A stretch of DNA of 64,000 nucleotides. Origin: Spirodela intermedia (taxonomy: Eukaryota; Streptophyta; Magnoliopsida; Alismatales; Araceae). Below, piece by piece: positions 13,231 through 25,722 of the stretch. The DNA is taken from contig LR746277.1 in NCBI GenBank assembly GCA_902729315.2, forward strand, positions 2,423,001-2,487,000. Direction: 5' to 3'. How positions within the stretch are numbered: position 1 is the first letter of the stretch; every line of letters starts with the position of its first letter. The notes below the pieces were generated by a model, which saw only the letters and a list, made by a program, of their open reading frames with translations, ran no database searches and was not told where the DNA came from. A program made the position numbers and the translations under genes.

Positions 13231-13450
13231 AGTTAGTAATTAATGCAAGAAATTAGCCGTCATTTATTACTTTCATCTTTATTAGGCTTCTTACTTCTGT
13301 CTTTAGTGGGCCAAAAGGTTACGGCTTATTTTCTTTTCAATGGGTCAAAAGGGGGCAGACCACATATGGGATTTATGTAAGGTATATATAATCTCTTTCT
13401 CTCTCCTCTTTCTGTATTCGTGATGGCTGATATTCTATGTTTTTCCTGTG
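13231..13450 (+). repeat. 3' LTR of the copia element
   Basis: GTTAGTAATTAATGCAAG matches the 5' LTR start and follows a polypurine tract. Unlike the 5' copy, it contains an extra segment around 13350-13390 with a TATATATAA. The right border is uncertain because the two LTRs diverge near their 3' ends. It lies only about 250 bp from the UGT start codon. Confidence 0.7.
13383..13391 (+). promoter_or_regulatory. TATA-like box inside the 3' LTR, upstream of the UGT gene
   Basis: TATATATAA followed by a CT-rich stretch, about 315 bp upstream of the UGT ATG and on the same strand. I see no better TATA box between it and the ATG. Use by the UGT gene is inference. Confidence 0.4.
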
Positions 13451-13704
13451 CGAAATTACTCATCTCCTCTTCTCCCATTCTCTCCCACAAAATCGTCATC
13501 ATTTTTTCCTATAGAACGCCACAGCTTTCTCGCTTCGTCGGTCTTCTCCTGGACCAGTTCTATTCCGGTGGGGGTTGGTGAATCCAACGACCGCTTCAGG
13601 GTTGGTGAATCTAACTCCGCCCCGTTTTCCGACTCCCCAGTCCCTTCACCGTTGTACCGACAAGCAGCAGAAAGAGAGAGAGAGAGAAAAGGGGTGGGGA
13701 AGCG

Positions 13705-15141
13705 ATGGTTTCTGCTGCGTACGATAAGGGAGATGGAGGGTTGGCGGCGCACGCCCTAGTGTTCCCCTTCCCGTCGCAAGGGCACATGATTCCCCTCCTC
13801 GACCTCGCCCATCACCTCTCCCTCCAAGGAGTCTCCGTCACCGTCCTCGTCACTCCCGGGAACCTCCCCATCCTCCGTCGCCTCCTCTCCCGAGCTCCGG
13901 CAATCAAAACTCTGGTCCTCCCCTTCCCTCCCCACCCCTCCCTCCCCGCCGGCGTCGAGAACAGCAAGGACCTCACCGCAGACCAGTTCCTCCCTCTGAT
14001 GCACGCCCTCAGCTTCCTCCACGAACCTTTCCTCCGGTGGGCTCGAACCACCCCGTCGCCGCCGGACTTCATCGTCTCTGATTTCTTCCTCGGCTGGACC
14101 CAACGCACCGCCGCCGAGCTTGGGGTCCCGCGGGTGGCGTTCTGCCCATCCGGCGCCCTCTTCCTCTCTGTCGTCCACGACCTGTGGAGGGAGATGCCCC
14201 AGCGGGGAGATGCCGCCGCCGGCGAGGACTTCCCCGTCGAGTTCCCGAGCCTCCCGGGCTCCCCCGTGTTCCCATGGCGCCACCTCTCCTCCCTCTACAG
14301 AAGGTGCAGGGAAGGGAACCCCCTCTGCGAGTTCGTAAGGGAAGGGTTCTTGCAGAATATCTCCAGCTGGGGATACGTCTTCAACACCTTCATGGATTTG
14401 GAGGCGCCGTACCTCGACCACCTCCGGGCGGAGCTGGGGCACCGCCGTGTGTGGGCGGTCGGCCCGCTGGCTCCGCCGGGCGACGGCGACCGCGACGGCG
14501 ACTCTGTCCTCTCTGCCGGCGCCATGGCCTGGCTGGACGCCTGCCCCGCAGGCACGGTGGTGTACGTCTGTTTCGGCAGCCAGGCGGAGCTGAACCCCGC
14601 GCAGACGGCGGCGCTGGCGGCGGCGCTTGAGCGGAGCGGTTCCCGGTTCGTTTGGTGCCTGCGGGTAACCCCCGCGGGGAGCGCCGTCGCGTACGGCGGC
14701 GCGCCGGAGGGGTTCGAGGAGCGGACGGCGGGGAGGGGGTTGGTGATCAGAGGATGGGCGCCGCAGGTGGCCATTTTGGCCCATCCGGCGGTGGGAGCTT
14801 TCCTCACTCACTGCGGCTGGAACTCGGCGATGGAGGGGATAACCGCCGGCGTGGTCCTCCTGACATGGCCGATGAGCGCCGACCAGTTCGCGACGGCGAG
14901 GTTGCTGGTGGAGGCCGGAGTGGCGGTGGGGGCCTGCGAGGGCCCCGACTCGGTCCCCGACCCGGACGAGCTCGCGCGGGTGATCGCCGAGTCGGTCGGC
15001 GGGAGGAGGTCCGAGGCAGCGGAGTCGGTCCGCCTGAGGAAGAAGGCTCTGCAGGCGGTGGCGGAAGGGGGCAGCTCCTCCGACGATCTCCGGGATCTGG
15101 TCACCGCCATCTTCCAAGACAAGATCGGTCAACGGCATTAG
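13705..15141 (+). CDS. UDP-glycosyltransferase, family 1 (UGT89-like)
   Basis: A single uninterrupted frame of 478 residues, the normal length for plant family-1 glycosyltransferases; UGT89 genes are commonly intronless. The N-terminus carries [16 protein letters not shown] with the catalytic-base His at residue 27. The partner Asp is likely in PDFIVSDFFLGW (around 120-130). The PSPG sugar-donor box spans residues 351-394, starting WAPQVAILAHP, with the THCGWNS core and a final Gln that usually favours UDP-glucose. Such enzymes glucosylate flavonols, benzoates or other small phenolics in the cytosol; the acceptor cannot be read from sequence. Codons are extremely GC-rich compared with the flanking AT-rich repeats. 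The upstream region is partly a copia 3' LTR, and a broken relative lies at 26.2-27.0 kb. Confidence 0.93.
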   Translation: MVSAAYDKGDGGLAAHALVFPFPSQGHMIPLLDLAHHLSLQGVSVTVLVTPGNLPILRRLLSRAPAIKTLVLPFPPHPSLPAGVENSKDLTADQFLPLMHALSFLHEPFLRWARTTPSPPDFIVSDFFLGWTQRTAAELGVPRVAFCPSGALFLSVVHDLWREMPQRGDAAAGEDFPVEFPSLPGSPVFPWRHLSSLYRRCREGNPLCEFVREGFLQNISSWGYVFNTFMDLEAPYLDHLRAELGHRRVWAVGPLAPPGDGDRDGDSVLSAGAMAWLDACPAGTVVYVCFGSQAELNPAQTAALAAALERSGSRFVWCLRVTPAGSAVAYGGAPEGFEERTAGRGLVIRGWAPQVAILAHPAVGAFLTHCGWNSAMEGITAGVVLLTWPMSADQFATARLLVEAGVAVGACEGPDSVPDPDELARVIAESVGGRRSEAAESVRLRKKALQAVAEGGSSSDDLRDLVTAIFQDKIGQRH

Positions 15142-15770
15142 TTGACATTTTCTTCTTTGTCCGCGTATTTATAGCGTGTCGCCGCCGGCCTTCAATATTC
15201 GGATTGTAAATGGCCCTTTTACACATAAATGCGCACAGAATATGTGGATCCTTTTTATATAAGCCGACGTGGAAGTCTGTCCACGGCGGTCCTAAAAAGG
15301 AAAATGTTCTTAAGAGCACCTCCAACGAAAAAGGGATGTCCTAAAAATATCATGTATTTTATCCAAATGTTAAATGGCACATTTATTTATACAAACATAT
15401 AAAAATATAATTAATTTATTGTTGCTTATATTTCTTATTAATAATTCTTACATTATCATTAGTATACCATATTTAAATTATGATTTTGATTAAAATATAA
15501 ATTAAGTAAATACGTAAAATTGCGACATGCAAGATTTTCAAGCATTGCTAAAATAAATACACAATGCTAAACTAAAAGGAAATATATTAAAATATGAATA
15601 CTTTATACAATTGTTTTAATTGATTTCAGATGGAATAAATATTAAATATTTTTGTTTCTAGAAAAATGTATATAATAAAACTCTGCGGGGCGAAATCTCA
15701 TTCAGTGTAGTGGACGGGGGACGGGGGATAGACGCTCTCTCCCTCCCCGAGGAGGGAAGGCGGAGGCGCC
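15142..15770. other. Intergenic region between the UGT and the RING-PHD gene
   Basis: The first 200 bp are the likely 3' UTR of the UGT. From 15340 to 15680 the sequence is AT-rich and featureless. The final 80 bp turn GC-rich and are the probable leader of the next gene. Confidence 0.6.
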
Positions 15771-18700
15771 ATGGAGGATCTCCACTGTTTCCCGAGCAAG
15801 CGCCTGAAAGCGCCATCCCCAGCTGGGTCTCCGCATCCCGCTGGCAAGGGCAAGAGGAAGATGGAGGAATTCGCGTCTGGGGAAGACGAGGACCGGGCTG
15901 CCGACGGGAGGGCTTGCGGTATCTGTTTCGCGGAGGAGCGACGGTCGATACGAGGATGGATCGACTGCTGCGATCACTACTTCTGCTTCGTGTGCATCAT
16001 GGAGTGGGCCAAGATCGAGTCCCGATGCCCTTTGTGCAAACAGAGGTTCGGTTCCATCCGCCGGCCGGGGGTGCCCGGGGTGTTCTTCCGGGAGAGGATT
16101 GTTCATGTGCCTGTCCGAAACCAGGTTGGCCATCGAATCCTCTCTATATACATCTGTAATTATTTTCTCCTCCTGTCCATAATCTCTATGCTAATTGGAA
16201 TATGATGCTGGGATTGGAAAACTCGGAAATCAGAATATTACTATCATTAATCCAGAACATTAGAATCTAGGAGAAAATATTACCCACCCTAAAAATGATT
16301 AATATAGTTTTTTCCTCTGGTCTTTTTAGATTCCCCTTTATGAGAGACCACGTAACTCTGTCACTGGTTGGACAGGGTTTTCTCTGAAATATAGTTTGTT
16401 TGCCAGATTCTTCCTTAACAATAGCCCCTGAAGACATCCAGCATACCCTCTGAAACTATGGACTTCAATCTCCATGACCAACCCTATGGTATGTCAATTT
16501 TTATTTCATCATTCGCCATATTTAAGAAAAAAATCCTTCTGTTCTCGATTCCCTTGGTTCAGTGGTATATCTATCTAGTGGTTTCTATGGTCGTGCAGCA
16601 TTTTTCTGATGGATCTCTTTATAATTCAAAGATGCATCGGAAAATTTGAAATAGTTCATGAAAATTGTGTTCGAATTTGAGACAGCTTTGTGCTGGTTAA
16701 TTCACAATGGTGGTTAAGATATTGCACTCAGCTTGATGATATCTTGGATTGTTAGTTTCTCTGGTTTTACGAGTAATTCAGCAGGAAGTAGAAGAAGAAA
16801 TTATAATTTCGTATCACAAAGTTCAATAGCATATCTCCATGGATTCAGCCTACTAGACATGTCTTGTGACAATTAGATCATTTCACAGGTTCAACTTTTT
16901 GACAATGCAACAGAAGACGATGACCCATATGCAAACATCAACTGCAGCATCTGCCACAATTCTGCGGATGAGAACCTGCTTTTGCTCTGTGATCTATGTG
17001 ATTCTTCCGCTCATACTTACTGCATTGGCCTTGGGTTCACCGTCCCTGAGGGGGACTGGTATTGCCCAGATTGCACTGTCTCCCGGAAGGAGCAATCCAG
17101 AATGCAAGATGATGACCACCATTCCGATGAACTTCTCTGCAGAGTTTCCATAAATACCACAGAGGCCGACCCACTTGTTTCAATCTTCGACATTGTTCAT
17201 GATGAAGGGTCTTCCAACACCTTGAGAGAATCCAGGGCCCAGGCTCTTCGAAGAGTAGTGGGTGATAGCAGACCCACATCGGAGGAGGGTGCCCCTGAAT
17301 GGGTATCTCGAGGAGGAATCATGGCTGGCAGGAGATCCCTAGTTGAGGCAGGTGCGAGGACCCTGCACCAGCATCGTGATCGGCATCAACGCATACAGTT
17401 GCTGCGAGAAAATTGGTCTAAATTCCAAAGTGGGTCTATGGATTTCAGATCAAGCTCAGCTTCAGCATGTGGGGCATCCAGCGGCAGAGAGCATAAGCCT
17501 GGCCATCGCCATTCCACTGGCAATGTTGAAGCTGTGACAAGATTCAAATCACCGGAGGTAAAAGTATGTACTAGTTCCTATGACGTTGATAGAGCTTGGA
17601 AGATGCTAGAGATTGCAAAGCCAATGAAAAGGGTTCAACCCACAGCCAGCTACCAGTCCCAGAGGGTCAATGGTAATGATAGCATGCGAGCCAGGATCTC
17701 TCATAGAAGGATTCTTTCTACAAATCGAGATCCAGAGAATAGGTCACCAGCTGTTGGCGCCACTGGAATTGGAGCATGCATCAGTCCAACCCCTTTTGAG
17801 GTAGAAAGGGAGAAACATGGGTCTTATGAGTGTGGAATGAAGGAGATGACGACCCATTTTGGTGGAGTTTCGTCCTCATCAGACAGGTTGAACTCCAAAT
17901 GTACATTACAATTCAGCCATGAAGATGGGGGGGAGCATGGGGCCCCACAACGCACTTATGATGCATCAAATTCAGTGAGGCTAAAAGAAGTACGTAGTTG
18001 CTTCCCAGCTGGAGCTTCATGTTCAGTACATAGGAAAAGGATGCCTTGTGAACAAGGCAGAAACACCAATGGAGATCCTATGGCGATTTCTGATGGTGCG
18101 AAGAGTGAAATCCAGTCATTGGTCAAGTTGACCTTGAAATCTAAAGGCCGTCATTTTGGTAAGCCTGCTTCTCTTTCCTAGTTTCTCTACGTATTCACTT
18201 ATTACCGTTGAGTGGGTTCTCCTAAATTTCCTTGAGATTCATGCCTATTTAGTTTAATATCCCCGCAATTTAATGCAACTCCGAATTATCGTAGCTGATG
18301 ACTGTGTGGTGGGGGGTGCTATCACAAAGTTTAGAGGGATATTACACCTAGGTTTTTATTCCAGGGGCTTCAAATGTAGATTGGCATTCTCTTTTAACTC
18401 CTGACCAATGGTGAATTCGTGGGATGCTACAGTCTGAAAGCAATGTTCCTTGGAAATGCTTCTCAGTTCTCCAAACTATGGGTTTTTAAATGACATGATT
18501 ATTCTCCTTTCTGTCCAAATTTCCTCGCTATTTTTTAAGAGGGTCAACCGGGTCTCTGCCTTCTCAGGAAAGGATAAGTTCAAAGAGATTGCCCGAATCG
18601 CCACCCACACCATCCTTGCTGCTTGCAGGCTGGATCATTCGAAATCTTTCTCGCAGCCGATCTTACCTCCCATCTGCCCGCACCAAGATGAGGCGAACTA

Positions 18701-18821
18701 CAGGTCAAGCCTTCTCCCGGGTTCTTGCAGAGATTGCTTCTTCTCCTTTGTAAAATATGTGGTGGATGTCATCGCCTCTGAAAGGATGGTGGTTTCATGG
18801 GATGGCTCCAATCCAGCTTAA
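15771..18821 (+). CDS. RING and PHD zinc-finger protein (putative E3 ubiquitin ligase / chromatin reader)
   Basis: Three exons (15771-16124, 16889-18158, 18568-18821) with GT-AG borders give 625 residues. Exon 1 encodes an acidic/basic N-terminus and a C3HC4 RING at residues 49-89 (C49, C52, C67, H69, C72, C75, C86, C89). Exon 2 opens with VQLFDNATEDDDPY and a C4HC3 PHD finger at 137-180 (C137, C140, C152, C155, H160, C163, C177, C180), followed by a long low-complexity serine-rich region. The C-terminus, in exon 3, has a conserved-looking helix (KDKFKEIARIATHTILAAC). Plant RING-PHD proteins of this layout resemble the PHRF1 group; RING suggests ubiquitin ligase activity and PHD suggests histone H3-tail binding, both inferred. 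The first intron is 764 bp. No lesions are seen. Confidence 0.88.
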
Positions 18822-19258
18822 TTCCACCTGGAAAGGTTTTGCTGTTGTAGATTGATTCATTCTTTCTTTAGTTTAATCAAAATTTGTAAGAAAATCAGAG
18901 CGCCCATGACTTAAATATTGTGCAATGTAGATCTACATATACACCATTTTATTTCGAAATCTGATGTGGATGAGTCCGATGCTGCAGAGAAGGGTATCTT
19001 TTTTGTGCATTGTTTCATTCTTATTCGTTTTAAAGTCCTTTTTTATTTGAAAAATTAGCAAGAACGTTGGTATTAATTTCGGTATTTAAAAAAGAAATCT
19101 GACCGAGAAGACAACTATAGGGAGATGAGTCTGAGTCCACTCAGAATGCTTTGCTTATTGTTAACTGATTCATTATTATTTTGATTAAAAGCTCAGAGCT
19201 AGTACAGGAAATCAGGACACATGTGAGTCGAAGATCACAAAATGTTGATCTTGGTTTT
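18822..19258. other. 3' flank of the RING-PHD gene
   Basis: Probable 3' UTR followed by AT-rich sequence. It contains TGAGTCTGAGTCCACTCAGA near 19126, which recurs with two mismatches near 25729, just after the copia coding remnant. Confidence 0.5.
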
Positions 19259-19595
19259 TGTTAGGATCGAATCTGACGGGTCTATTACCAGGCCCACTAA
19301 CTAGGTTACTTATACCCGAAGAGAGAAGGTAAATTCCCATCTAGGTGGGCCAATCAGCCTAGTAAAGAGGTCAGTATGAGACCTTATGGGCGCCCTCCTC
19401 AATGGGGGAGCACTTTTGGATGTCGTCTTGAAAGATCTGGGGCGCACTCTAATTAGCTCCGAACTGGTTCTAGGGTTCATGTGAAACCCACCTTATTTCT
19501 TTTCTTCCCCATTTCTATTTCAGCATGTTCTTCGCTAGATTCTTGTGATGTTTTCTCTATATTTTTTTTTGATCTCAACCTATTATCTGGGAGTC
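19259..19595 (+). repeat. Probable 5' LTR of the gypsy element
   Basis: It runs from a TGTTAGGATC start to just before the PBS-like AGCAGAGC. Its composition is more GC-rich than the flanks. No second copy was found in the window, so this rests on its position before PBS and gag. Confidence 0.5.
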
Positions 19596-22560
19596 CTATC
19601 AGCTAGTAGCAGAGCAATGGCAATTAAAAATGAGGAGAAATACGAGAGTCTAGAGAAGGATATCAAGGTTTTGAAGGAGTCTATGCAATCAGATTCGTTG
19701 TAGTTAACCTCCATGGAGAACAAGATGGTAGAGATTGCACTCTCGATGGTGCAGATTCTGTAATAGATGAGCAGCAGTTCGGAGTCACAAACAAGGCATG
19801 GGGAAGATACGGTGATAGTAGGAGGAGCTAGTAGGGTGGTAGCAAGGGAAGGAGCGAAGGCAATGGACACTTCCCTTGGCAACACAGATCAGCGAACTCC
19901 TGACCTCAGAGAACCAAGGGCAAACCCTTTGTGGGATATCCTAACTGTTGGTAATTGGGGTACACATCAGTTGGGCATCTCTCTTTTAAGAGAAGGAAGT
20001 TTGAATAGCTGGATATTCAGGGTGGAAATGTACTTCTAAGTGTAGGGAATCGGCAGCAGAGATAAAAATTGAAAACTGCAGCAACCTATTTGGATGGTGA
20101 AGACTTGGTATGTTAAGGAGCCCTTCAAGGACTGAAAGATGTTCGCAGCTAGCAAGCACACTATGCGTGCATTTGTTGGTTCTCAAACAATGTGGCATAA
20201 TTTTAGACTACTGGAAGGAGTTCCAGTTGTTATCTGAAGGAGTAAAATTTAAGGCATTTCATAAGAAACTTTAGAAAGTATATTTATTAAAGAACTAGGG
20301 GTTGAGATTAAGCTTGAAGTCAAATTATTCAAACTAAAAGGACTATGGAAATATGATGGATACTACTCAAGTTGTGGAGGAGAAGAATGACACTCTCAAG
20401 AACAAGAGGGGCACCGAAATCAGCTCAAGGGCAGCAGTAGTAGGAGGGGATTGACCCTTATGGAATCAAAGCTACAAAATAGGCTAGCAAAGGGGTTTTT
20501 TTTCATGCAATGAAAAATTTCTACTTGGTCATATCTATAAAATAGAACTACAATTATTTCTAGATCACAAAGAGGAGTATGACTTAGGAGAAGTTCATAA
20601 ACAATGCACCCTTGCTCAGACATCAGATAATCAATGTGATATTGAAGAAGCTAATATCTAAATTTCCCTTAATCTAGCTAATGGTATATTTGTACCAAGT
20701 ATCATGAAGTTGAAAAGGTCGATCAAGGACAGGGATCTCACTATATTGGTGGATTGCAAGCCACACATAATTTTATATCTTGATAGATAATACAAGAGTT
20801 GAAGCTACCCTTACCTACCACCACAAATTTTAAGGTGTGCTGTGAAATGAAACATCTATTAGAGGACGATGAATATGTCAAGACGTGGTGTTAGAAATGT
20901 AAAGATCAAGATAACTAATTATTTTTACCCTTGTAATTGTGCAAGATAGATGTTATGTTAAAAATACAAAGGCTAAAGACCTTAGAGTTTATGAAGGTGT
21001 GTTGTAAATGTCTCAAAATTAAATTTTCATTGGGAGGTACTATTCTCACACTATGAGGTAACCTTAATCTATGTAAGTTAGGTGTATCCCTCAAGTCTAT
21101 AACATGATTTCTAACATGACAAGGAATTATTTGTGAGCATATGCCAACTTATTGGAGAAGTTATACAGGAAACTCACAACTTACCTACAACTATAGAGCA
21201 AAGGCTTGTAGGTTCCTTCCTAATGGTTTTTTTCCTTTTGTGAAGAACTTCTTCTCAACAAAAAAGTCAACTATCGCATCTAACTAGAGGCAAGTAAGGG
21301 CTTGATAACATATAACCTTATTGCTATTCCTATTTTCAAAAAAATGAAATTGAAAATTCACTAAGATAAATGTGTAATTTCATAATCATTCAACCCTCAA
21401 AAAGTCTTTACATCAGCTCAACAATCTTAGAAAATAAAAAAGTGGTAGCTAATGGTTCTATGTCGATTATAGGGGTTTAACAAGACCAACATCCCAAATA
21501 GTTTTTTGATACCCACCATGAACAAATTTTTATACAACCCTCACGGAGCCTAATCTTTACCAAGTTGGATTTGAAGGTCAAGTACCACTAGAACCAAATA
21601 CATAAGGCTGATGTGTACAACATAGGTTTTAGAACTCATGAAGAGTATTATGAGTTCTTAGTTATGTTGTTTGAGATCAAGAATGTTTCATCCACATTTC
21701 ATGTATTAGTTAATCAAAATTTTAACTCATTCCTTTAGAAGTTTCTATTGAATTTTTTTATGACATACTTGTTCTTAGTTCAAATACAAAACATCATGAT
21801 CACCATCTCACTCAAGTGTTATAACTTCTTCAAAATCATCAAATTATATGTCAATACAAAAAATATATCTTTTTCAGCAAATAAACTCAATACATTAGTC
21901 ATTGGGTTTCAACTCCCAAAGTGAGGTTGACAACAACAAGACCAAAGTAATAATCAATTGACCTACTCCTACAAGTTCATGAGAATTATATGGATTCTTG
22001 AGTTTAACAAGTGATTATTGTCGCTTTATGGTGAACTTTGGGACCATAGTATCACTACTCACACAATTGCTCAAAAAGAATTCACATGACAAGGAAAAGC
22101 AAATAAGACCTTTAAAGAGCTTAAATAATCTTTGAGAATAATATTAGTATTGACCTTACATGATATTTATCATTCATTTGAACTTAAATGTTTATAGAAT
22201 GAGAGTAGGGCAATTCTTATGCAATATTAGTGTTCAATGGCCTATTTCAACTAAACTTTGTCCACCAAAAATAGACGAATATTTGTTTATGGAAGATAAT
22301 TCATAGATATGATACTAATGATTTTTAAATGAAAACAAGAATTGATGGGTTGACCATTTCTTTGTTCACATGGACCAAATCAACTTAAAAATCATTTTGA
22401 GTAATGCGAGATGCATTTAAAACAACATAAATGATTGACAAAATTATAAAATTCGATTTTGCAATCAAGTATAAGACAAGTACGGACAATAAAGTTAAGA
22501 CACCCTCTCAAGAATTGCATAACCTAGTATACAATAAGTATTAACTATTTTGTTATCCTG
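19259..22560 (+). mobile_element. Decayed Ty3/gypsy LTR retrotransposon
   Basis: The left end is LTR-like (TGTTAGGATCG). A degraded primer-binding site (GTAGCAGAGCAATGG near 19605) follows, then the start of a gag frame (MAIKNEEKYESLEKDIKVLK). Further on are a gag segment (SWIFRVEMYF, near 20010), a protease remnant (KDRDLTILVD, near 20730), and an RT region from about 21450 to 22260 whose broken frames still read TKLDLKVKYH, GFRTHEEYYEFLVM and a Ty3-style RNase H start. Order and motifs identify Ty3/gypsy rather than copia. Stops are frequent. I found no matching 3' LTR, so the right border is where recognisable similarity ends. Confidence 0.75.
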
Positions 22561-23039
22561 TATTTTGTATTATATTAGATTGGATGTAGGATTAACAACT
22601 AATTATGAAATAATCAACTAGCAAACTAAAAAAAGGCCTCAAATACAAGCTTCACTAGTGCTTACTCTTCTACAATGGTTATTTTTTTATCTATAGGAAT
22701 TATGGTAATATCTCACTTATTATCCATAAGTGCCATGATAATGCAATTGGGGGACTTCATAGATTTTTACGTACCTTTAAATGTTTATATCAAGAAATTT
22801 ATTATCATGATATAAAAAAATTATAAAATAGTACATGCAGTAATCCCCACAATAGAAATCAAATAGTTTCATTGTGGCAGAGATTAAGAAAACAAAGTCA
22901 TTTCATTTCCCTAGAACACCCATGCACAATTAAAATCATGGTAGAAGATTCCTTACATACATACATCTCATAATATAACATGCCAAGATCTATTATTTTT
23001 TATAAAAATAAGAAATTCACAAGCTTATTATAAATATAA

Positions 23040-24460
23040 TTGTTTAGAAATATTGAAATGTGATACGTGTGAGATAGCAAAGTATAAGAGAATGTCATTT
23101 CATTAACTAATGAGAATAGTGCATCTCTATTCTCTCAATTCCAAAGATTTTCTAGGACCATCATAAAGTAAATCATAGGTGAGCAAAGTTCTACAAAAAA
23201 AAAAACACTCATAAAGAAATTATTTACAATAAAAATAAAAATATTTTGATTTTACAATACAAGAAACTTTGTAAATCATACCATTACATACTTCTCAAAT
23301 GGAATAATTATCTATGAGATGTCGTGTTAATACTCCACAATAAAATGTAGTTGTTGAAAAAAAGAATAAACATATTTTAGAAGTGGTAATACCCATTTTA
23401 TTACAAACTAAAACATCTAAGATTTTTGGGGGAGAGATGATCTTAATAATTGTACACCTCATTAATATGTCTTAACAACAAGTGTTAGGTTGTAAGAGTT
23501 TGTTAAAAAAATTGTCTCAATTTTATTTTAATATTCAGTTGAAAAATAACTTAATTCTTTGGGTGTTGTGTTTGATTTGTTGATAATCAAGATTCAACAA
23601 AAATTAAACTTGATTCATGCACTCTTAATTGTGTTCATTGAGTACTAAGTACGAAAAATGAGTATAAATGTTACCATCCTCCATCTATGAGATTTTTATT
23701 TTGAAATATGTAACCTTTCATGAGCATGAAGTTTACTTTGATAAGATTTATTTTAAGAGGGAAAGAGAAACTCCTAAGATTAAGGAGAATGAAAATGATA
23801 AAGAAAGTAACAATGTGTTATCAAGTATACCTATAGAAATACCCATTCCATTAAAGGTAACAACCATAGAAGCTCTAGATTCTATTGAGTAAGAACTCAA
23901 TGATTCTCTTAGAAATTATTCAAAAAATTGAGGATTAACAACCATCTACAATACATGAAGATAATGATAAATTCTTATAACACTTGACAAAGGGAAAAAC
24001 AATTGACTTAGAAATCTATGATATGATTTCTCTAATTTTTTATCATATAGACACATATCACCTTCATATAAGATCTTTCTTACCAACTCTTAATTCCATC
24101 AAAGTCTTATCTAGTGTCTCAAAAACATAAGGTCAAAGATGGATGAAAACAAATTATGAAGAAAAAAATGTGGGTGCTAAGAATCACACATGATAATTAC
24201 TAAAATTATCACAAGAAAAAAAATTGTAGGTAATTGGGTCTATATAATAAAACATATGGTTGATGAAATAATTAAAAAATATAAGACGTATCTAGTGGGT
24301 AAAGAATACACCCAAACTTATGTAATATATTATTTAAAAATATTTTTCTCTATCACAGAAATGAGCACAATTAAATCTTACTCTCACTAATTGTAAATTA
24401 TGAATAAGACTAATAATAATGTGATGGAAAGAATGTCTTCCTACATAGAGAGTTAAAAGA

Positions 24461-24501
<41 letters not shown>

Positions 24502-25722
24502 AATAGTTTTCGAGGATATAATAGGAGTTTAAAAAGATATGTTGTATGTAAGTTAAAAAAGATATTATTTGAACTTAAAAAGTCACCTCAAACTTGATTT
24601 GGTAGGTTCTGTGAAGTAATATATAAATTAGGATATAAGTCAAGTAACGATGATCACATACCATTTATTAAACACTCAATGTCATACGAAATCATATTCC
24701 TTTTAGTGTATATTGATGACATAATAATAACTTAGAACAATAATTATGAGATAGAACTTTTAAGTAAAAATCTACTAAAGGATTTTGATATTAATATTCT
24801 AGGAACATTGAGGTATCTTGTAGGTATAGAAGTAGCATACTCCAAACATAACATATTTATTTTATAACACAAATATATTTTGACCTCTTACATGATATTG
24901 AAAAGTATGTTGTAATCTCATAAACATACCAATGACCATAATCATAAGCTTAGTAATGTTAAGAAGAGTAGTTAGGTAGATATATACTCAAATATCAAAA
25001 AATTATAAAAAAGTTGATCTATTTTTCTCACATTGTATTAGACATCATCTTTGACGTGGGCGTCTTGAGCCAATTCATGCATGACCCAAGTGAGAATCAT
25101 CTATGTGCAGCCAATAAAATTTTATAACATTTTAAGATGATGCTTGGGAAATATATCTTATACAAAAAATAAGAAAATTAGATGATGAAGTTTACATTGA
25201 TGTTGATCATATAGGTCTTATCATTGATCAATTTGACTTTAGACTATTATTCTTTCTTAGGTGGCAATTTCATTACTTGATGAAACAAGAAACAACATGT
25301 TGTGACAAGGTCAAGTGCAAAGTCAAAGTTTAAAATAGTGACACAAAGAATCTATGAATTATTATGAGTGAAGGAAATCCTAAAGAATTTGATGATCAAA
25401 TACCATGAAACTATCAAATAATATTGTGACAATAAACCGGTCATCAACATAGCTCATAATCTAGCACCACATGTTCGAATGAAACTTGTGAAAATAGATT
25501 GACACTTCATCAAAGAGAAGTTGGTGGGCAAAATTATATGCACATCATATGTTTCAACTCATGATCAACTTGTAGATATATTGATTCAAGAGTTGAATGA
25601 GCCAACTTTACTTCGACTTGTATCTATGTTGGGATTGAATGATATCAATTCACTAATCTTAGGCGTTTCTATCATTTCACCTTTTATTGTAAAATTTGAT
25701 CGAAAAAGAGAACTTTACACAT
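23040..25722 (+). mobile_element. Decayed Ty1/copia retrotransposon, integrase to RNase H
   Basis: Broken plus-strand frames follow the copia pol order: the GAG-pre-integrase CDTCEIAKYKRMSFH (near 23060), integrase core remnants (VVEKKNKHILEVVIPILLQT, near 23350), an RT region with LKKILFELKKSPQT (near 24560) and LVYIDDIIIT (near 24705), the segment DFDINILGTLRYLVGIEVAY (near 24785), and the RNase H tail STHDQLVDILIQEL (near 25555). Stops and indels occur throughout. No LTR pair was recognised. An AT dinucleotide array interrupts the RT region. Confidence 0.82.
24463..24492. repeat. (AT)n microsatellite inside the copia remnant
   Basis: About 30 bp of pure AT dinucleotides followed by a short (AC)n run, interrupting RT coding sequence. 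Confidence 0.9.

Larger units (their letters stand above)
9018..13450 (+). mobile_element. Decayed Ty1/copia LTR retrotransposon
   Basis: Related LTR sequences bound the element (about 9018-9219 and 13231-13450). A tRNA-iMet-type primer-binding site (TGGTATTAGAG) starts at 9221, and a purine tract (AAGGGGAGA) precedes the 3' LTR. Inside, in copia order on the plus strand: a UBN2-type gag (about 9690-10180), degraded CCHC knuckles (10190-10330), a protease remnant (DNGCSNHMSRD near 10430), the late integrase region (11233-11425), a reverse transcriptase remnant with a YVDD motif (near 12280), and RNase H debris (12660-13010). Stops and frameshifts interrupt every domain, so it is not autonomous. 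The order integrase before RT identifies copia rather than gypsy. Confidence 0.88.

Noticed and set aside
13756-15138. A 460-codon open frame antisense to the UGT
   Set aside because: It is the complement of a very GC-rich gene, where stop codons are rare on the other strand. It has no domain and the sense frame is a complete UGT.
20700-22560. Endogenous pararetrovirus instead of a Ty3/gypsy element
   Set aside because: An LTR-like start, a PBS and Ty3-style gag, protease, RT and RNase H pieces fit gypsy; no movement-protein or coat-protein signature was seen.
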